Notes: a model not told the origin generated them from the sequence alone. A stretch of 64,000 nucleotides of DNA from Simmondsia chinensis (GCA_018398585.1 JAGTTD010000001.1:3908501-3972500); one strand, 5' to 3'. Positions 43,009 through 53,956 are shown, counted from the stretch's first letter. Numbers and translations: made by a program.

Positions 43009-46000
43009 TCAACTATTTACCAACAATTGCAGGACCAAATCATTCCACGAGTCAATAGGCCCAGGCAAGCACCAATGCAGACAATCATTCTGAACTTTCG
43101 CATTCTTATCTGTTTCAAATGGATGAAATTGCCGGTATGCACCTGGATGCCCATCCGGTCTCAAAAGCGACATCCATGTCGTGTCGATCACCTTCAAGAC
43201 CATCCCCTTTTCAACCCCGACACTTGCTGCCTTCTTAAATTCTTCCATTTCAATCTCATACATTACTCTATCTGCATCATCTATGTTTACCTCACCCACC
43301 TTGAATGGCTTTGTTCTCTTGCAAGTCCCCCCATTATGCCACTCGCCACCCTCGAAGTGGTCTGGTGTGATTGTCCTGTACATGACCATGGCTCGATGGC
43401 TTGAGCTCGTAATGAAGTTAAATGCCAGATTTAATGCTCTACGATAGCCGTAGTTGTACCTGTTAGAATGATATTTGGTAATTATAATAATCATTTAATA
43501 AAATGTCAATAACATTAAAAAAAAAAAAAATATTTAGTAGATTGAAAACTACTGTATCTGTCAAAATGATAAACAAAATATAAATAATAATAGAAAAATC
43601 ATTAAACGGTTCAGTAAAGTCAATATTGTATTGAGGCACACAAATAGTACTCTCCTTGGTAAGAAAACACCTCCCTATGTGAATCTTGTATTTGAACTCG
43701 AATATGTTCTTTCCCAATGATTCAATAACTTATTGGATCTTTTTTTTTTCCCATCATGCGCTTATGCTTATATAGACAAAAATTTGTATGCTTAATTCTG
43801 TGGCGTATACAATGCTCCTAATCGTGATTTTAATAGCCTAATCAATATTAAGTGTATACTAATGTAAAATACATAGTTTTTCCAACAATACCCGAGCTCG
43901 GCGAGGTTCATTCCAGGACAGTTATGGCAACCTTGTACCGTGTCATTTTCGTAATAGATTATTGTTTTGAGGAACCATTTGCCACCAGCAATGATAACAT
44001 AATCGAAGTTTGTGTACTGGGTTGTCCAATTAAGGTCGAGTTTGTCGAAGTGAAGATGGATAGGGGTGGAGGAGACGCCATTGTCGTTTTCGAAGATGTC
44101 GGCATGGACGAGGAATGGAGACCAGATGACTGCTACTGTAAAGTTATAGGATGGGAATTGCCATGTTCTTGATTTGTAGCCTTCGTCGTGGTAGATCTCC
44201 CTGGCTGGTTCCACCTTCCAAAAAAAAAAAAGGGGTCGTTAGTGTGTAAAATTGTTCATGGGCTTCCATTTAACAACTTAAGCTCGTGGGATAATTGGTT
44301 TGTTAAGATAGTACGAGAGTCTTATTATTCAAAAGGTTGCATGTTCGAATCCCAGTAGCTTTCACTTGATTTCAGCACAAGATATGAGATAAATTTATGC
44401 ATTATTCATGCTTAAAGTCCGGTGGATATTTACCTATGACGAAATGTTACGAGTATGAAACCATTCCTAAACATTTATTTATAAGTTTAAGCTATTAAGA
44501 TAGTTGGTTTCTTAACACTTACTGTCATATAAGATGTACAAAATGTCTCATACACTGTATGAAATATACTTTTAAGACTAATTACCTAAAAAATGCACGA
44601 AAGATGAGAATTACCTTCAAAAAATTAACCAAAAAAAAAAAAAAAATTATAGTTTTGAGCTTGTTTACACACTAGATCCTTAACTTTGTCCGTTGTGTTA
44701 ATTTGGCTCCTTTCAATTTTAATTGCGTCAATTTAGTTCTTATACAACTTATATGTGTTATTGAGTCCTGTGATAAAATCAGAGTTATGTTAATGAAATA
44801 AACTTTTAAATAGTGTCGTCACTTAGATGCTAGTGGCTCAATACGAATCCACCCATTGATCCAATTTAAACTCAGTTGATCGGACTGTTAGAAAGAAAAT
44901 TCGGGAGAGGATAAAGAGAATTAGAGAGAAGATAGAGATGAGGGAAGCCAACAAGAGAGAGAACTTGGGTAATTTGTGTTTATCTCAATATACTTTTATT
45001 ATTATATCATTTTTAGCCAATTAAGAATGCTTAAGGTCTCGTTTGGTCTACAGGAAGTAGAAATTCATGAAAAGTACGAAATTTGGCTCTTGTTTGGTTA
45101 GCAGACAATAGACAGAATGCGGGAAATGGAAATTGCTAAGCAATTTATAGCTCCTTCAAAACGGAGGAAGTAACTTACCTAACTCCCCCAGAGAAGTTCT
45201 AATTCATTGGTTTTTAACTAGCCTTGTAAAGAAAATTCTATTTCTCATCCTGATAACCAAACATATTTTACTTTCTTCCTGAGAAGTTGACATAGGAAAT
45301 AAATTTTTAAAAAATATAAATTTCTACAAGAATTCAATTCATATGGCAACCAAACAAGGCCTAACCCAAGGATTAACAATTAATAACTAACAAAAAGTAG
45401 CCTAAGCAATTAACATGTGCTTAAATGGATAACAACCACTCACTGATGTATCTTTTACTCTATAACTAAATTGACACGACTAAAAATATAACAACTAAAT
45501 TAACACTTGCTATATAGTACAAGGACATATGATATAAATAACCGACCTAAAAGGTGGGAAATTATAGAGGGCAGTGAAGGAATTTCAAATCTTCAGGGGT
45601 AAGGTAGGAACTTACCTTGCATTTGAAGACGAGTACAAAAAGTTGAGAATCGTAATCTTTTAGAGATTTTCTCTCTTATTTTATTGCCTCAACATTATTT
45701 AAATCTTTTTTTTCTACTACTTTATTTTGTTACTAGGTTTTTCCGTGCAATATACAGGTTATTTTTATTTCATATATTATCTTATAAATATCAAATTATA
45801 GGGTATTTCAAATACTTTTCTCATTACTTTTATACTTCTATGTAACTAATCTTGTTTGTTCTTTTATGGGAGATGAATGACTTTCATGATTGATTTTGAA
45901 TTTTATTTTCTTTTTTACTAATGTCTAAAAGAACTTTTGTTGAAATTGCTAGAATTAAAGTTTGGAGAGTTCGGAGAGTTCTGAGAGGGGTGGAACTTCT

Positions 46001-48580
46001 ATGTAATACAAAGAGAGATTGTCCAATTGCCTATATGTGGTCTCCCTGATAATCAATTATTAAATTAAAAAATTGCTATAATATGATAAAAATAAACAAA
46101 TATTCTTAGGTCCTAGAAATTTGAGTTAAATAATGCCTTGATTAACTTCATTTTGACTCAAAATAAAACGCAATATGATATTCCCCTTTGTTTACAATGC
46201 CAATTTTGATATGTGATGGGGCTTATGGATGTTTATATTATGTCGATTGGATTGTCACGTCTAATTATTTAGACCGTGTGATTTAGTGTATGGTCGAATT
46301 GATCAATAGCTATTTTTGATCTCTGATCTCTAATTTGGACTTTCAAAAACCTTCAATTAGTCCAATTTTAGAGTAATGAACAAATAAATATCTATCCATA
46401 CCAAATTCCAAATCATATACGATAGTTTGGTTCAAGACAAGATCAATCCTTAGTTTAATTTTGGACATTTATCGATTTTGAATTCAACCCAGTTGAAAAT
46501 TTGGACGTTTACTGATTTTCATTGTGGCCCAACTTTGATTTCAACTTGACCCAGTTTAAAATTTGGACATTTACCGATTTTGAATCAAAACTAGTTAAGA
46601 AATTGGACATTTACCTTTCAATTTAATCCAATTTCGATTTTCGACCTCACCTTGTTCAAAATTTTGGACATGTAACAATTTCGAATATGACCCAGTTTAA
46701 AATTTGGATATTTGTCAATTTTTGATCTAACCTAGTTCTGATTTTCAATGTCTCCAAGTTCGAAATTAGGACATTTAATAATCTCCAATCCGACCCAGTT
46801 CACAATTTGGGCATCTACCGATTTTCAATCAAAACCAGTTCAAAATTTAGACATTTACCAATTTCTAATCCAACCCAATTCAGTTCTGCCGAGGCAATAT
46901 ACAAGTACCTGGGAGAGAATGCATAGCAAGGATTGGACATGATTGCGAGAGATGGAATCCCCAATGAAAGCCATGTACTTGTTCTTCATCCTCTCAAGAA
47001 ATCTCAGTGTGTTAAACTTTGGCAACTCACAATCCCTGGGCTTCCACCTCCAATACAAGTAATCCGAATCGGGTCGCCCATTTTTCATACAATTCTGGGG
47101 CTCCACTATCCAATTGCAACTCCTATTTGTGTACACTGGGCCACTGGGGTCCCACACCCACTCACCCGTGAATAGGTCGCATTTAGATTGATCTACATAC
47201 CAGAAAAATCTATTTCAGTTTAAGATCGTGATACAATTTCACCATATTCATACAAAATTCTCAACAGTTTTATTGAATTAGAGTCATAAATGAGTCAACG
47301 AGAGTTACTATAGTAATAAAGCTATCCATCCCGATTAAAGGTCCCTTAACAATTGAAAAAAGAGAGAAAATCCATTTATGCTTCAAGTGCCAGCAAAAGA
47401 CCCATCAACTATTTTCCGATTTAAACTCATTTCACCAAGAAAAAGCAGCTACCCACATCATTATTATTCCTCAATAATAATGAAAATCATGAAAATTCGC
47501 ATAGCTTAGAATGAGCTTCACCTAATCTATGATGGAGTTCGATTCCTTCCTTGAACCTCTTCCTAAAAAAATCTTGACTTAACGGACTCTTGTGATGTGT
47601 GCACCACAACATAAGCCGAGGTTTTACCGGGTAACCGGCTTCCTCGATAGCCAAAAAAAAAAATTTATTATCTATGAATTTTACCCGAAATCTTCACATT
47701 CTCGTTGCATTCATTATAGAACAGTAAACCAGTAGAATGAAATCAAAGTGCCTTTTTTTTTTTTAATTAACAATGGGGAAAGAAAACACTACAAAGACCG
47801 TCAACAAATTGACTGATAAAGCGCTTCCTCACAAATAATCCTATCAAATTCTAAACAGAGACCCTCTAATATTCTATTATGTTAGAGTATTAAATCAATT
47901 ATGGACATTCAGCCATAAGTTTAAGTTTTTGAAAAAGTTGATTATTTGACATAGTTTTAGAGGCTTGTTGACCAAAAGATCACAAGTTCGAATTTCAACA
48001 GCCCCTTTCAATATCAAAATAGTTTAAATATAAGATATAAGGTGGGTTTGTGTAATATCAATGTTCTAAGCCCGATGAACATTTGCATAAGGATCATATT
48101 AGAGTATAAAACTAATCATTGGCCTTTGTCATAAGCTTTCAGAAAAATTGGTTCCATGACAAATGATTCATATGCTTCTAGATCCCTGTAGCTACCACCC
48201 TATTATCCTATGACCTTCTCGATGAACATGGGAGACTTGCGAATCACAACAACACTCCAGCAGATACCAAATATCTTCGACGACCGATCTAATTTCCAAG
48301 CGCATTTGAATTCCCTACTAATAGTCTCTTAAACACTGAAAACGATACCAAACAGACTCTAAAGTAAAAAATCGAGAAACCGATGCCTACCTTTCTGGGA
48401 AGTACCAGAGGCAGCTGCCAAAGAAGCAACACCAGGGGAGGAGGATTGCACGGGGAAGAGACGAAAAACGAGGCCGAAAAAGAGAAATAATAACACAAAG
48501 ATTTTAACTGAAACAAAGTTTTGCTTGTAGAAGAGAGAGAATGATGATCTTAATTTTAATGTGTTTGAATCCTCTCTCAT
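43009..48580 (-). CDS. TBL (trichome birefringence-like) O-acetyltransferase, copy B
   Basis: Four exons: 48580-48391, 47192-46909, 44214-43892 and 43459-43009. The joined 1248 nt gives 415 residues. A membrane anchor lies at about residues 24-44, the GDS motif at 141-143 (FIGDSISRNH) and DCLH at 391-394. Exons 2-4 have exactly the same lengths as those of copy A, and the reading frames match, so A and B are tandem duplicates. Between them exon 1 differs most in the stem after the anchor. The ATG at 48580 begins MREDS, the same start as in copy A and in the remnant D; the frame is open further upstream but without an ATG. Predicted role is polysaccharide O-acetylation in the Golgi. Both catalytic motifs are intact and no damage is visible. 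Confidence 0.9.
44270..44430 (+). repeat. tRNA-like SINE relic in intron 2 of copy B
   Basis: GATAATTGGTTTGTTAAGAT and GCATGTTCGAATCCCAGTAG resemble the A and B boxes. It is followed by TTTCAGCACAAGATATGAGAT, as in copy A at 34230-34430. Confidence 0.55.
44655..45550. repeat. TTTGTCAATTTAGT-type MITE with nested insertion
   Basis: The left arm (44660-44890, TTAACTTTGTCCGTTGTGTT, GTCAATTTAGTTCTTATAC) and the right arm (45455-45545, ACTAAATTGACACGAC, ACTAAATTAACACTTGC) are inverted. A second element sits inside at 45033-45362. Confidence 0.5.
45033..45362. repeat. GTTTGGT-ended MITE nested in intron 2 of copy B
   Basis: AGGTCTCGTTTGGTCTAC at the left pairs with GGCAACCAAACAAGGCCT at the right. 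It is absent from the matching place in copy A, so it came in after the duplication. The target duplication could be as short as 2-3 bp (TA/TAA), as in Tourist/PIF types, but it is not certain. Confidence 0.5.
45551..46429 (-). other. Intron 2 of copy B, remainder
   Basis: AT-rich intronic sequence between the MITE and the minisatellite. Parts match intron 2 of copy A around 35880-37200 (for example TTTGAGTTAAATAATGCCTTG). No other structure recognised. Confidence 0.45.
46430..46890. repeat. Intronic minisatellite of TBL copy B
   Basis: About eleven or twelve degenerate units of roughly 36-40 bp (AAATTTGGACATTTACCGAT, TTTCAATC, GACCCAGTT). It ends next to the exon 2 donor. It is longer than the array in copy A. 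Confidence 0.75.
47193..48390 (-). other. Intron 1 of TBL copy B
   Basis: It holds a tRNA-derived SINE (47505-47663) and a weaker tRNA-like segment near 47950-48010 (GGCTTGTTGACC..ACAAGTTCGAATTTC). No coding sequence. Confidence 0.5.
47505..47663 (+). mobile_element. tRNA-derived SINE with poly(A)
   Basis: B-box-like GAGTTCGATTCC at 47535-47546, a body with CTTGACTTAACGG and GGTTTTACCGGGTAACCGGC, then an A-run (47653-47663). The body matches the minus-strand element at 55461-55660. This family is distinct from the 5S-headed one. Confidence 0.6.
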
Positions 48581-48887
48581 TTTTTCCTTCAATTTTCTTT
48601 ATAAATTCAAAGTTTTATCAAGAAAAAATTAAAAAATTTGAGAGGACAGAAATAGATGGAGTTGAATGAGAGAGTGAAGAGGAAGGTAGCGGTTGAGATG
48701 TCATAAAGAAGTAAGGTTGGGAATAAATAGCTGGGATAACTTGCACATTATTATTAAAAAAATTCATAATTATTACTTTATTTATAAATATTCAGCTAAA
48801 GAAAATTCATTATTTAAATACTGTAATAAAAAATATTCTAAAGTTTAAATACTTATTATTTAAGTTTTTTGATATTTTAATATAGGA

Positions 48888-49668
48888 AAAATATTACTTA
48901 GATACTGTTATGTTTGTGCATTTGTCACTTAGGTACCATAATATTTATATATACAATGAGGTACCTTAGGGTTCGTTTAACCGGTACTAAGGCATCGGGT
49001 CCTATTAGAATTTTGAAATTAAGCGTGCTTGGGTGAGAGTAGTACCAGGATGGGTGACCTCTTGGGAAGTCCTCGTGTTGCCAACCCTATAAGGTCGAGG
49101 ATCCTCGCAAACAGCCTTTCAACAGGGTTATACCTTGAAGGGGTAAGGGTGCATACATCCACCCCTCCCAGACCCTGTTTATGTGGGAGTTTTTGAGGCA
49201 CTGAGTCTGTTGTTGTTGTTGTATACAATGAGGTACCTTGAGTTTTAAACATCTTATCACTTAGGTACATTTTAAAATTTTATCAATCATATATACTTTT
49301 GTCAAAAATTTGATAGATTTTCGTTAGAAAATGTTAAAATTGAACCAATATATTAGTATCTTCTTTAGAAATTGGTGGTTTTTTGCCAAAAAAAGCTAAA
49401 CTGACACGAATTGTAGTAATTTTAGGTCGTTTATATCAACATTTAGTGAATATTTTATCACATTTTATTGAATTTTGATAAAAATATTGGCATTAACTTA
49501 TATATATTATTGTGTTCATGTATTTTATCAATATTTTTTGTATAAATATAATCAGATTCTTATAAAAGTTTACCAAATTCCAATATAGGATACCTAGGTG
49601 ATAAAATATTAAAACATTAGGGTATCCCATTGTATATATTAAAATGTCAAGGTATTAAAGTGATAAAT
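48888..49668. repeat. TTAGGTACC inverted-repeat MITE, complete but interrupted
   Basis: Left arm from ATATTACTTAGATACTG to 48967, right arm ending near TCAAGGTATTAAAGTGATAA. The 5S-headed SINE inserted in the left arm at 48967/48968, duplicating part of it. Confidence 0.6.
48968..49221 (+). mobile_element. 5S rRNA-headed SINE with Au-like tail (copy 4, full length)
   Basis: The clearest copy. It lies between perfect 18-bp repeats (TATACAATGAGGTACCTT at 48950-48967 and 49222-49239). It starts AGGGTTCGTTTAACCGGTAC at the first base of 5S rRNA and continues TAAGGCATCGGGTCCTATTA. The internal promoter region follows: AAATTAAGCGTGCTTGGGTG (box A), AGGATGGGTGACCTC (intermediate element) and GGGAAGTCCTCGTGTTGCC (box C). 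The tail is CCTCGCAAACAGCCTTTCAA, GGGTGCATACATCCACCCC, TTGAGGCACTGAGTC, then TGTTGTTGTTGTTGT. Total 254 bp. Known: 5S-derived SINEs use polymerase III internal promoters. Confidence 0.92.
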
Positions 49669-49711
49669 GCTTTGATAAAAAAAAGGGCACAAATGTTCAA
49701 ACTCAGAATAC

Positions 49712-50600
49712 AACAACAACAACAACAATAACAACAACAACAACAACAATCCCAATGCCTCCAAGGGCTCCTGCATACACAGGGTCGGGGGGGTAAATGT
49801 ACGCAACCTTCCCCCTTCAGGGGGCTACCCTGAAGAGATGCTGTTTCTGAGGACCCCCAACCTGGGAAGTTGGTCCGCAGCATAGAGCATGAGACCTGGT
49901 AGCAGAAGAGCGAACAAAGCATGAGTAGGGCAAAACACTCGACGAGCAAAATGACAAACTCAAACCAAGACACATCAGGCAGAAATCAAAAGATAAGGAT
50001 AGAGATAAGGATAAGTAGGCAAGTAGCAAATAGCAAGTAGCAGCTCATGAGAGCGAGTACATAACCTACGTGCGCCAAGAAGACGTCAAGGCCTAGCACT
50101 AATAAGCTAGACTACCCTACTTCAACTGGAGCATCTATTACCCTTATGCTAGCCCTCCATTGGGCCCTATCTAAGGCCATCTCCTCTCGAAGGTTTAGGT
50201 GGGTGAGGTCTTGTCGGATCATCTCCAGCCATCTCTTCTTTGGCCTACCTCTTCCTCTTTTGCCTAGTGTAGTAAGGGGCTGATCGCATCTCCTTACTGG
50301 AGCATTGTCCGGTCTCCTTCAAACATGTCCGAACCACCTCAAACGTTGGTCCCTCAAATTATCTTCAATCAATGGAGGCTACGCCCAATTTGCCTTTTAT
50401 GACGTTGTTTCTGATCCTATCTTTTTTTGTGTGTCCGCACATCCTCCTCGGCATTTGCATCTCCGCCACCTTCATCTCTTGTGTGTGCTGTTGTTTCATC
50501 GCCCTGCACTTCCCCCCATGCGTCATGGCTGGCCTCACAACCATCTTATAGTATCTTTCCTTGAGTTTCAAGGGGAACTTTCTATCACAAAGTAATTTCC
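49712..50600 (-). mobile_element. 5'-truncated RTE-type LINE with Au-like 3' tail
   Basis: Reading on the minus strand, 50600 to 50112 encodes the C-terminal end of a LINE reverse-transcriptase protein: VVRPAM, VAEMQMPRRMCGHTKKDRIR and, after a one-base shift near 50380, LRWFGH and RGRPKKRW. There are stops in both frames. Next comes about 250 bp of 3' region (ATGCTCTGCTTGCC-like, TGCTTTGTTCGCTC), then GGTTGGGGGTCCTCAGAAAC, AGCATCTCTTCAGGG, GTTGCGTACATTTACCCCC, GGGAGCCCTTGGAGGCATTG and TTGTTGTTGTTGTTG. The tail is the same as that of the 5S-headed SINEs. The DRIRN and RWFGH motifs fit plant RTE-clade LINEs. It is inactive. Confidence 0.85.
50112..50600 (-). pseudogene. LINE reverse-transcriptase C-terminal remnant
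   Basis: Coding part of the LINE above. It opens in frame at about 50600 (DRKFPLKLKERYYKM), changes frame near 50380, has an in-frame stop after RWFGHV, and ends at the TAG 50112-50114 after DAPVEVG. Confidence 0.8.
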
Positions 50601-50950
50601 TTTTAATATATACAAGAATTATTTACGCTGCATGTTTAAAAAATATATACATGTATATTGGCGGAATCATTGCTCTGTAATAAGTATTGAAGTTTAAAAA
50701 TTTTTATCACTTTAAATTAAAAGGTTATCTTCTTATATACCAACTGTATGGGTCTTTTGTTGACTTGACATCTACACATCTCGAGATGATTGTTCTGTAA
50801 CGAGAAGCATGGCATTTGATGCTACTCTCTAGAAACAGATGATAAGAGATCATTAGGGAAATTGAACCGCTAGTACCAATTCCTTCGGAGCAAATTCCCT
50901 ATTCAAAGGTTAGAATTTCTAATTGCGTGAACAAGTTATTTTCTGACCCT
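50601..50950. other. Intergenic DNA
   Basis: Nothing recognised between the LINE and the palindrome-rich element. Confidence 0.4.
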
Positions 50951-50959
50951 TCCTCTTGT

Positions 50960-51534
50960 GAGTCGGTTCTGAAAATAATGCTTAAAAATAAAAAAAATAA
51001 TGCTGAAAAAAAAAATTCCAAATCTACTGTTGAACCGCGTTTATAAAAGGCGGTTATAATAAACCGCGTCAAAGAAACGCGTTTCAACTAAAACAAAATC
51101 GTGTGCCGTTTTTTATACTAAACCGCATCACCAAGACGCGGTTATAGTTATGCAAAACCGCGTCTTCACCATGCGGTTTGCTAGAAGTAAACCGCGTTCT
51201 TGTGACGCAGTTTATGTGTGTTCCCCCTCCCCTCTCCTCGGCTGTCACCGCCTCACTATAAAACCGCATTTTATTAACGCGGTTTATTCATGTAAACCGC
51301 GTTTTTGTAATGCGGTTTATTTTATTGTGAACCGCGTTTTATGAATGCGGTTTATTCTAATATAAACCGTGTTTTGTAAACGCGGTTTTATGTTATTTTA
51401 AATGCCTCACATTGATGCGGTTTAGTAGAGCCGCATTTTGTAAACGCGGTTCAACAGTAGATTTGGAATTATTTTTTTTTCAGCATTATTTTTTTTATTT
51501 TTTTATTTTTCAGCATTATTTTCGGAACCGACTC
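50960..51534. mobile_element. Mutator-type MITE with internal palindrome array
   Basis: 575 bp bounded by a perfect 9-bp duplication TCCTCTTGT (50951-50959 and 51535-51543), the Mutator hallmark. The terminal inverted repeats start GAGTCGGTTC and extend about 100 bp, through ATAATGCTGAAAAA, TCCAAATCTACTGTTGAACC and the first GCG units. The interior holds about eleven small palindromes of the form AAACCGCG, 6-9 bases, CGCGGTTT (for example at 51293, 51329 and 51363), spaced about 33-36 bp. No transposase. It lies between the LINE and the next MITE. Confidence 0.85.
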
Positions 51535-51659
51535 TCCTCTTGTCAGGGAAAGTAGGTAGTTCGACTTATTATGAAGCTACGCACCAGCTGAAAGAAGGTA
51601 GCCTAGACCCACATCTAGTGGAAGAAGGGTAAATCAGTATTTGATTCCCGTATTTCATG

Positions 51660-52220
51660 CTAGCACATATTCTACTCTATGTAATACATTTTAGTGTCCG
51701 ATATTTTTGAAAATAATAAAAAAGATTCTGATCATTTAGAATTATTAAAAAAAATCATAAGTTTTTACTATATTAATAAAGAAGTCCCTCTTAAGCGTGA
51801 TGATGTCATTCTCGTCAATAAAGCTGACATGACAACTGTTTTTTATTAATATTGTAGTAAAGTGATACAAGTATCTTTCAATACCTTTATTCTTAATTTA
51901 TAAGTACAAAATGCGATATGTTATATTATGTAAAGACTATCTGTTTTCACTTAATTTTTTTAAAAGTATCATGATTGAATGGTTATATTATTATTTTATT
52001 ACAGCATCAATAAAAAAGTAGTTACCACTTCAACTCTGTTGACAAAAATAGGGTTATCATAATAGAGAGTGGACTTTTTGTTAATACGACAAAAAAGTAT
52101 GGGCCTTTTTTATTATTACGACAAAAAACTTAAGGCTCTTTTTATTAATTCAAAAATGTAAGGGTCTTTTTTATTATTTCAAAAAAGATCGGGGTGCTAA
52201 AATATAAATAATTCTTTTAA
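51660..52220. repeat. AATAAAAAAG-type inverted-repeat MITE
   Basis: Left arm ATTTTAGTGTCCGATATTTT, AATAAAAAAGATTCTG; right arm GGGTCTTTTTTATT, GATCGGGGTGCTAAAATAT. Same family as 40232-40790. Confidence 0.6.
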
Positions 52221-52590
52221 ATATTTTCAATTACGTACCCTTGCAAAATTTGATAGATTTTTATTAAAAAATTGCTGACGTGAAACATGATTTCAATAAT
52301 ATATGTATGTTTTATCAGAATCTAGTGATTCTTTTCCGACAGTGTTGAATTTTTGGCAATATATAGGTTTTTATTTTATCATAATTCCATAAATTTTTAT
52401 GATATTTTGTTGTAATTTCTTAAAGCACTAATATAATACATGTATATTATTATAATCACGTATCCTATTAGTAATTTTTTTCTTAGAAAAAATTGATAAA
52501 GTTTCAACAAAAATGCATTAAACTCCGACATAAGATAGTAAGGTAAAATTTTCAAACCCCATATGTTGTCTTAATTTAAAATTATTTAAT
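52221..52590. repeat. TTAGGTACC-family MITE, partial
   Basis: AATTACGTACCCTTGCAAAA, TTTGATAGATTTTTATTAA and related blocks match the interior of the complete copy at 38165. A similar partial copy at 54600-54990 lies in the same position relative to the next TBL unit, so both were duplicated with it. Confidence 0.5.
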
Positions 52591-52925
52591 TTTAGTACAA
52601 ATACAACAACAACAACAACAAACCTAGTGCCTCAAAGGGCTCCTGTATAAGCAGGGTCGGGGGGTAACTGTACGCAGTCTTCCCCCTTCTGGGAGCTACC
52701 CTGAAGGGAAGATGTTTCCGAGAACCCCTAACCTAATAAGCTTGTCAGCAGCATCGAAGCATGGCAGCCTAGCAATAAGAGAGCAAAAAGTATACGAGCA
52801 GAACAAAGCACAAGACAGGCATTACGAGCAAACTCAATGCAAAGCAAAAGCTAGACAAATAATAGACAGATAAATAGCAATTTGCAAATAAGCCGATAAA
52901 CAAATAGTAAATTAGGAGAGCAAAT
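52591..52925 (-). mobile_element. 5'-truncated LINE 3' end with Au-like tail
   Basis: On the minus strand, 3'-region sequence (TATTTGCAAATTGC, GCTTTTGCTTTGC, GCTCGTAATGCC) runs into GGTTAGGGGTTCTCGGAAAC, ATCTTCCCTTCAGGG, GACTGCGTACAGTTACCCCC and GGGAGCCC-like sequence, then TTGTTGTTGTTGTTG. The pre-tail part matches 29850-30013 and 49870-50060. Flanks AAAATTATTTAATTTTAGTA and AAAATTTTAATAATTTTAGC suggest a decayed target duplication. Confidence 0.75.
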
Positions 52926-52929
52926 TTTT

Positions 52930-53539
52930 AAAATTTTAATAATTTTAGCATATTAAATTAGATATATATTTTGGTATATTTCTAATGTATTTAGCATTTT
53001 GCATTGAAAAACATTCAAGGTGTTCTTTCGCCTTTTTATTTTTATTATTTTCTTATTAGAATTTATGGGATTGAAACTAAAAGAATTGTCTAATTTTTAA
53101 TCTTTGAATTTATATATATAAGTGTTTTGGATGAAATTTTATCCTAAAAGGTTTAATATTAATTTATGGAGATAATTTTTTAATTTATGTACTTAATTTA
53201 TTATCTTATCAAAATCAATTAATTAATAGTACTTTTTATAATCCTAAATATTTCAATACATTACTAAATATTCAATTTAAACGTATAAATTAGATAAATG
53301 TATTATTTTTAGAATTGCTTGCATGACATGAATACGATACAACATCACACATTTGTCAGTTCTGTATAAGCACCATTAGCCCCAAAAATCAATATATTGT
53401 TATTACTACAATGACCAATATAGTTACAACTAAGACTTTTGCGTTGAAAATGATACATATAATTAAATCTATGTGACGTTCTTGCTTTCAAAATATGTTC
53501 ATTCCCGCGAATTTGCATGTGAAGGTGAGCTTTTTTAAA
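52930..53539 (-). other. 3' flank of the TBL remnant D
   Basis: It is similar to 54990-55770 downstream of copy C (ATTAAATTAGATATATATTT, GAATTTATGGGATTGAA, ACACATTTGTCAG). This shows that D and C come from one duplicated segment. No gene. Confidence 0.5.
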
Positions 53540-53956
53540 AAAAAATAAATGTAAAAGAACGCGTATTAAGAGAGCCTTCCTCAAACAATCATTTTGCATT
53601 CTTGCATTCTTATCCTTAGCAAAAAGAATGATAATGTCGATGCGGCCCCGGATACCCATCTGGCCTCAAAAGCGACATCCATGTTGTGTCTAGAACCTTC
53701 AAGACCGCCCCCTTTTTCGATCCCGACACTTGTGCCTTCTTAAGTTCCTCCATCTCAATCTCATACATAACTCTATCTACTTCATTTATTTTTACCTCAC
53801 CCTCCTTGAACGACGTTTTTCTATTACAACTTCCTCCATCGTACCAATTCGCACCCTCAGAGTGGGCTAGTGTTATAGTCCTGAACAACACCACAGCTCA
53901 GTGGCTCGAGCTCGTTAAGAAGTCAAACACTTTAATTTGTTTGAATCCTCTCTCAT
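53540..53956 (-). pseudogene. TBL copy D, doubly deleted remnant
   Basis: It starts with the family MREDS codons at 53956 and, about ten codons later, jumps straight into exon 4 sequence (TTTGACTTCTTAACGAGC). Exons 2 and 3 and all introns are gone, and with them the GDS serine. The exon 4 part reads VLFRTITLAH...LKVLDTTWMSLLRPDGYPGPHRHYH, in a different frame from the start and after a stop. It then breaks at AATGATTGTTTG, losing the DCLHWCLPG...WND block with the catalytic Asp and His. The upstream TATA-like box is mutated. It cannot be functional. Confidence 0.85.

Noticed and set aside
48968..49221. Cassandra-type TRIM (5S sequence inside an LTR)
   Set aside because: No paired LTRs, primer-binding site or polypurine tract; instead a single unit with an Au-like tail, TTG repeats and an 18-bp duplication.
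49647..50029. Cysteine-repeat open frame on the minus strand
   Set aside because: Translation of the TTG/CAA repeat at the end of the LINE tail.
51034..51450. CRISPR-like regular palindromic repeats
   Set aside because: Plant nuclear DNA; the units are variable, there are no unique spacers of constant length and no cas genes. It is the interior of a Mutator MITE.
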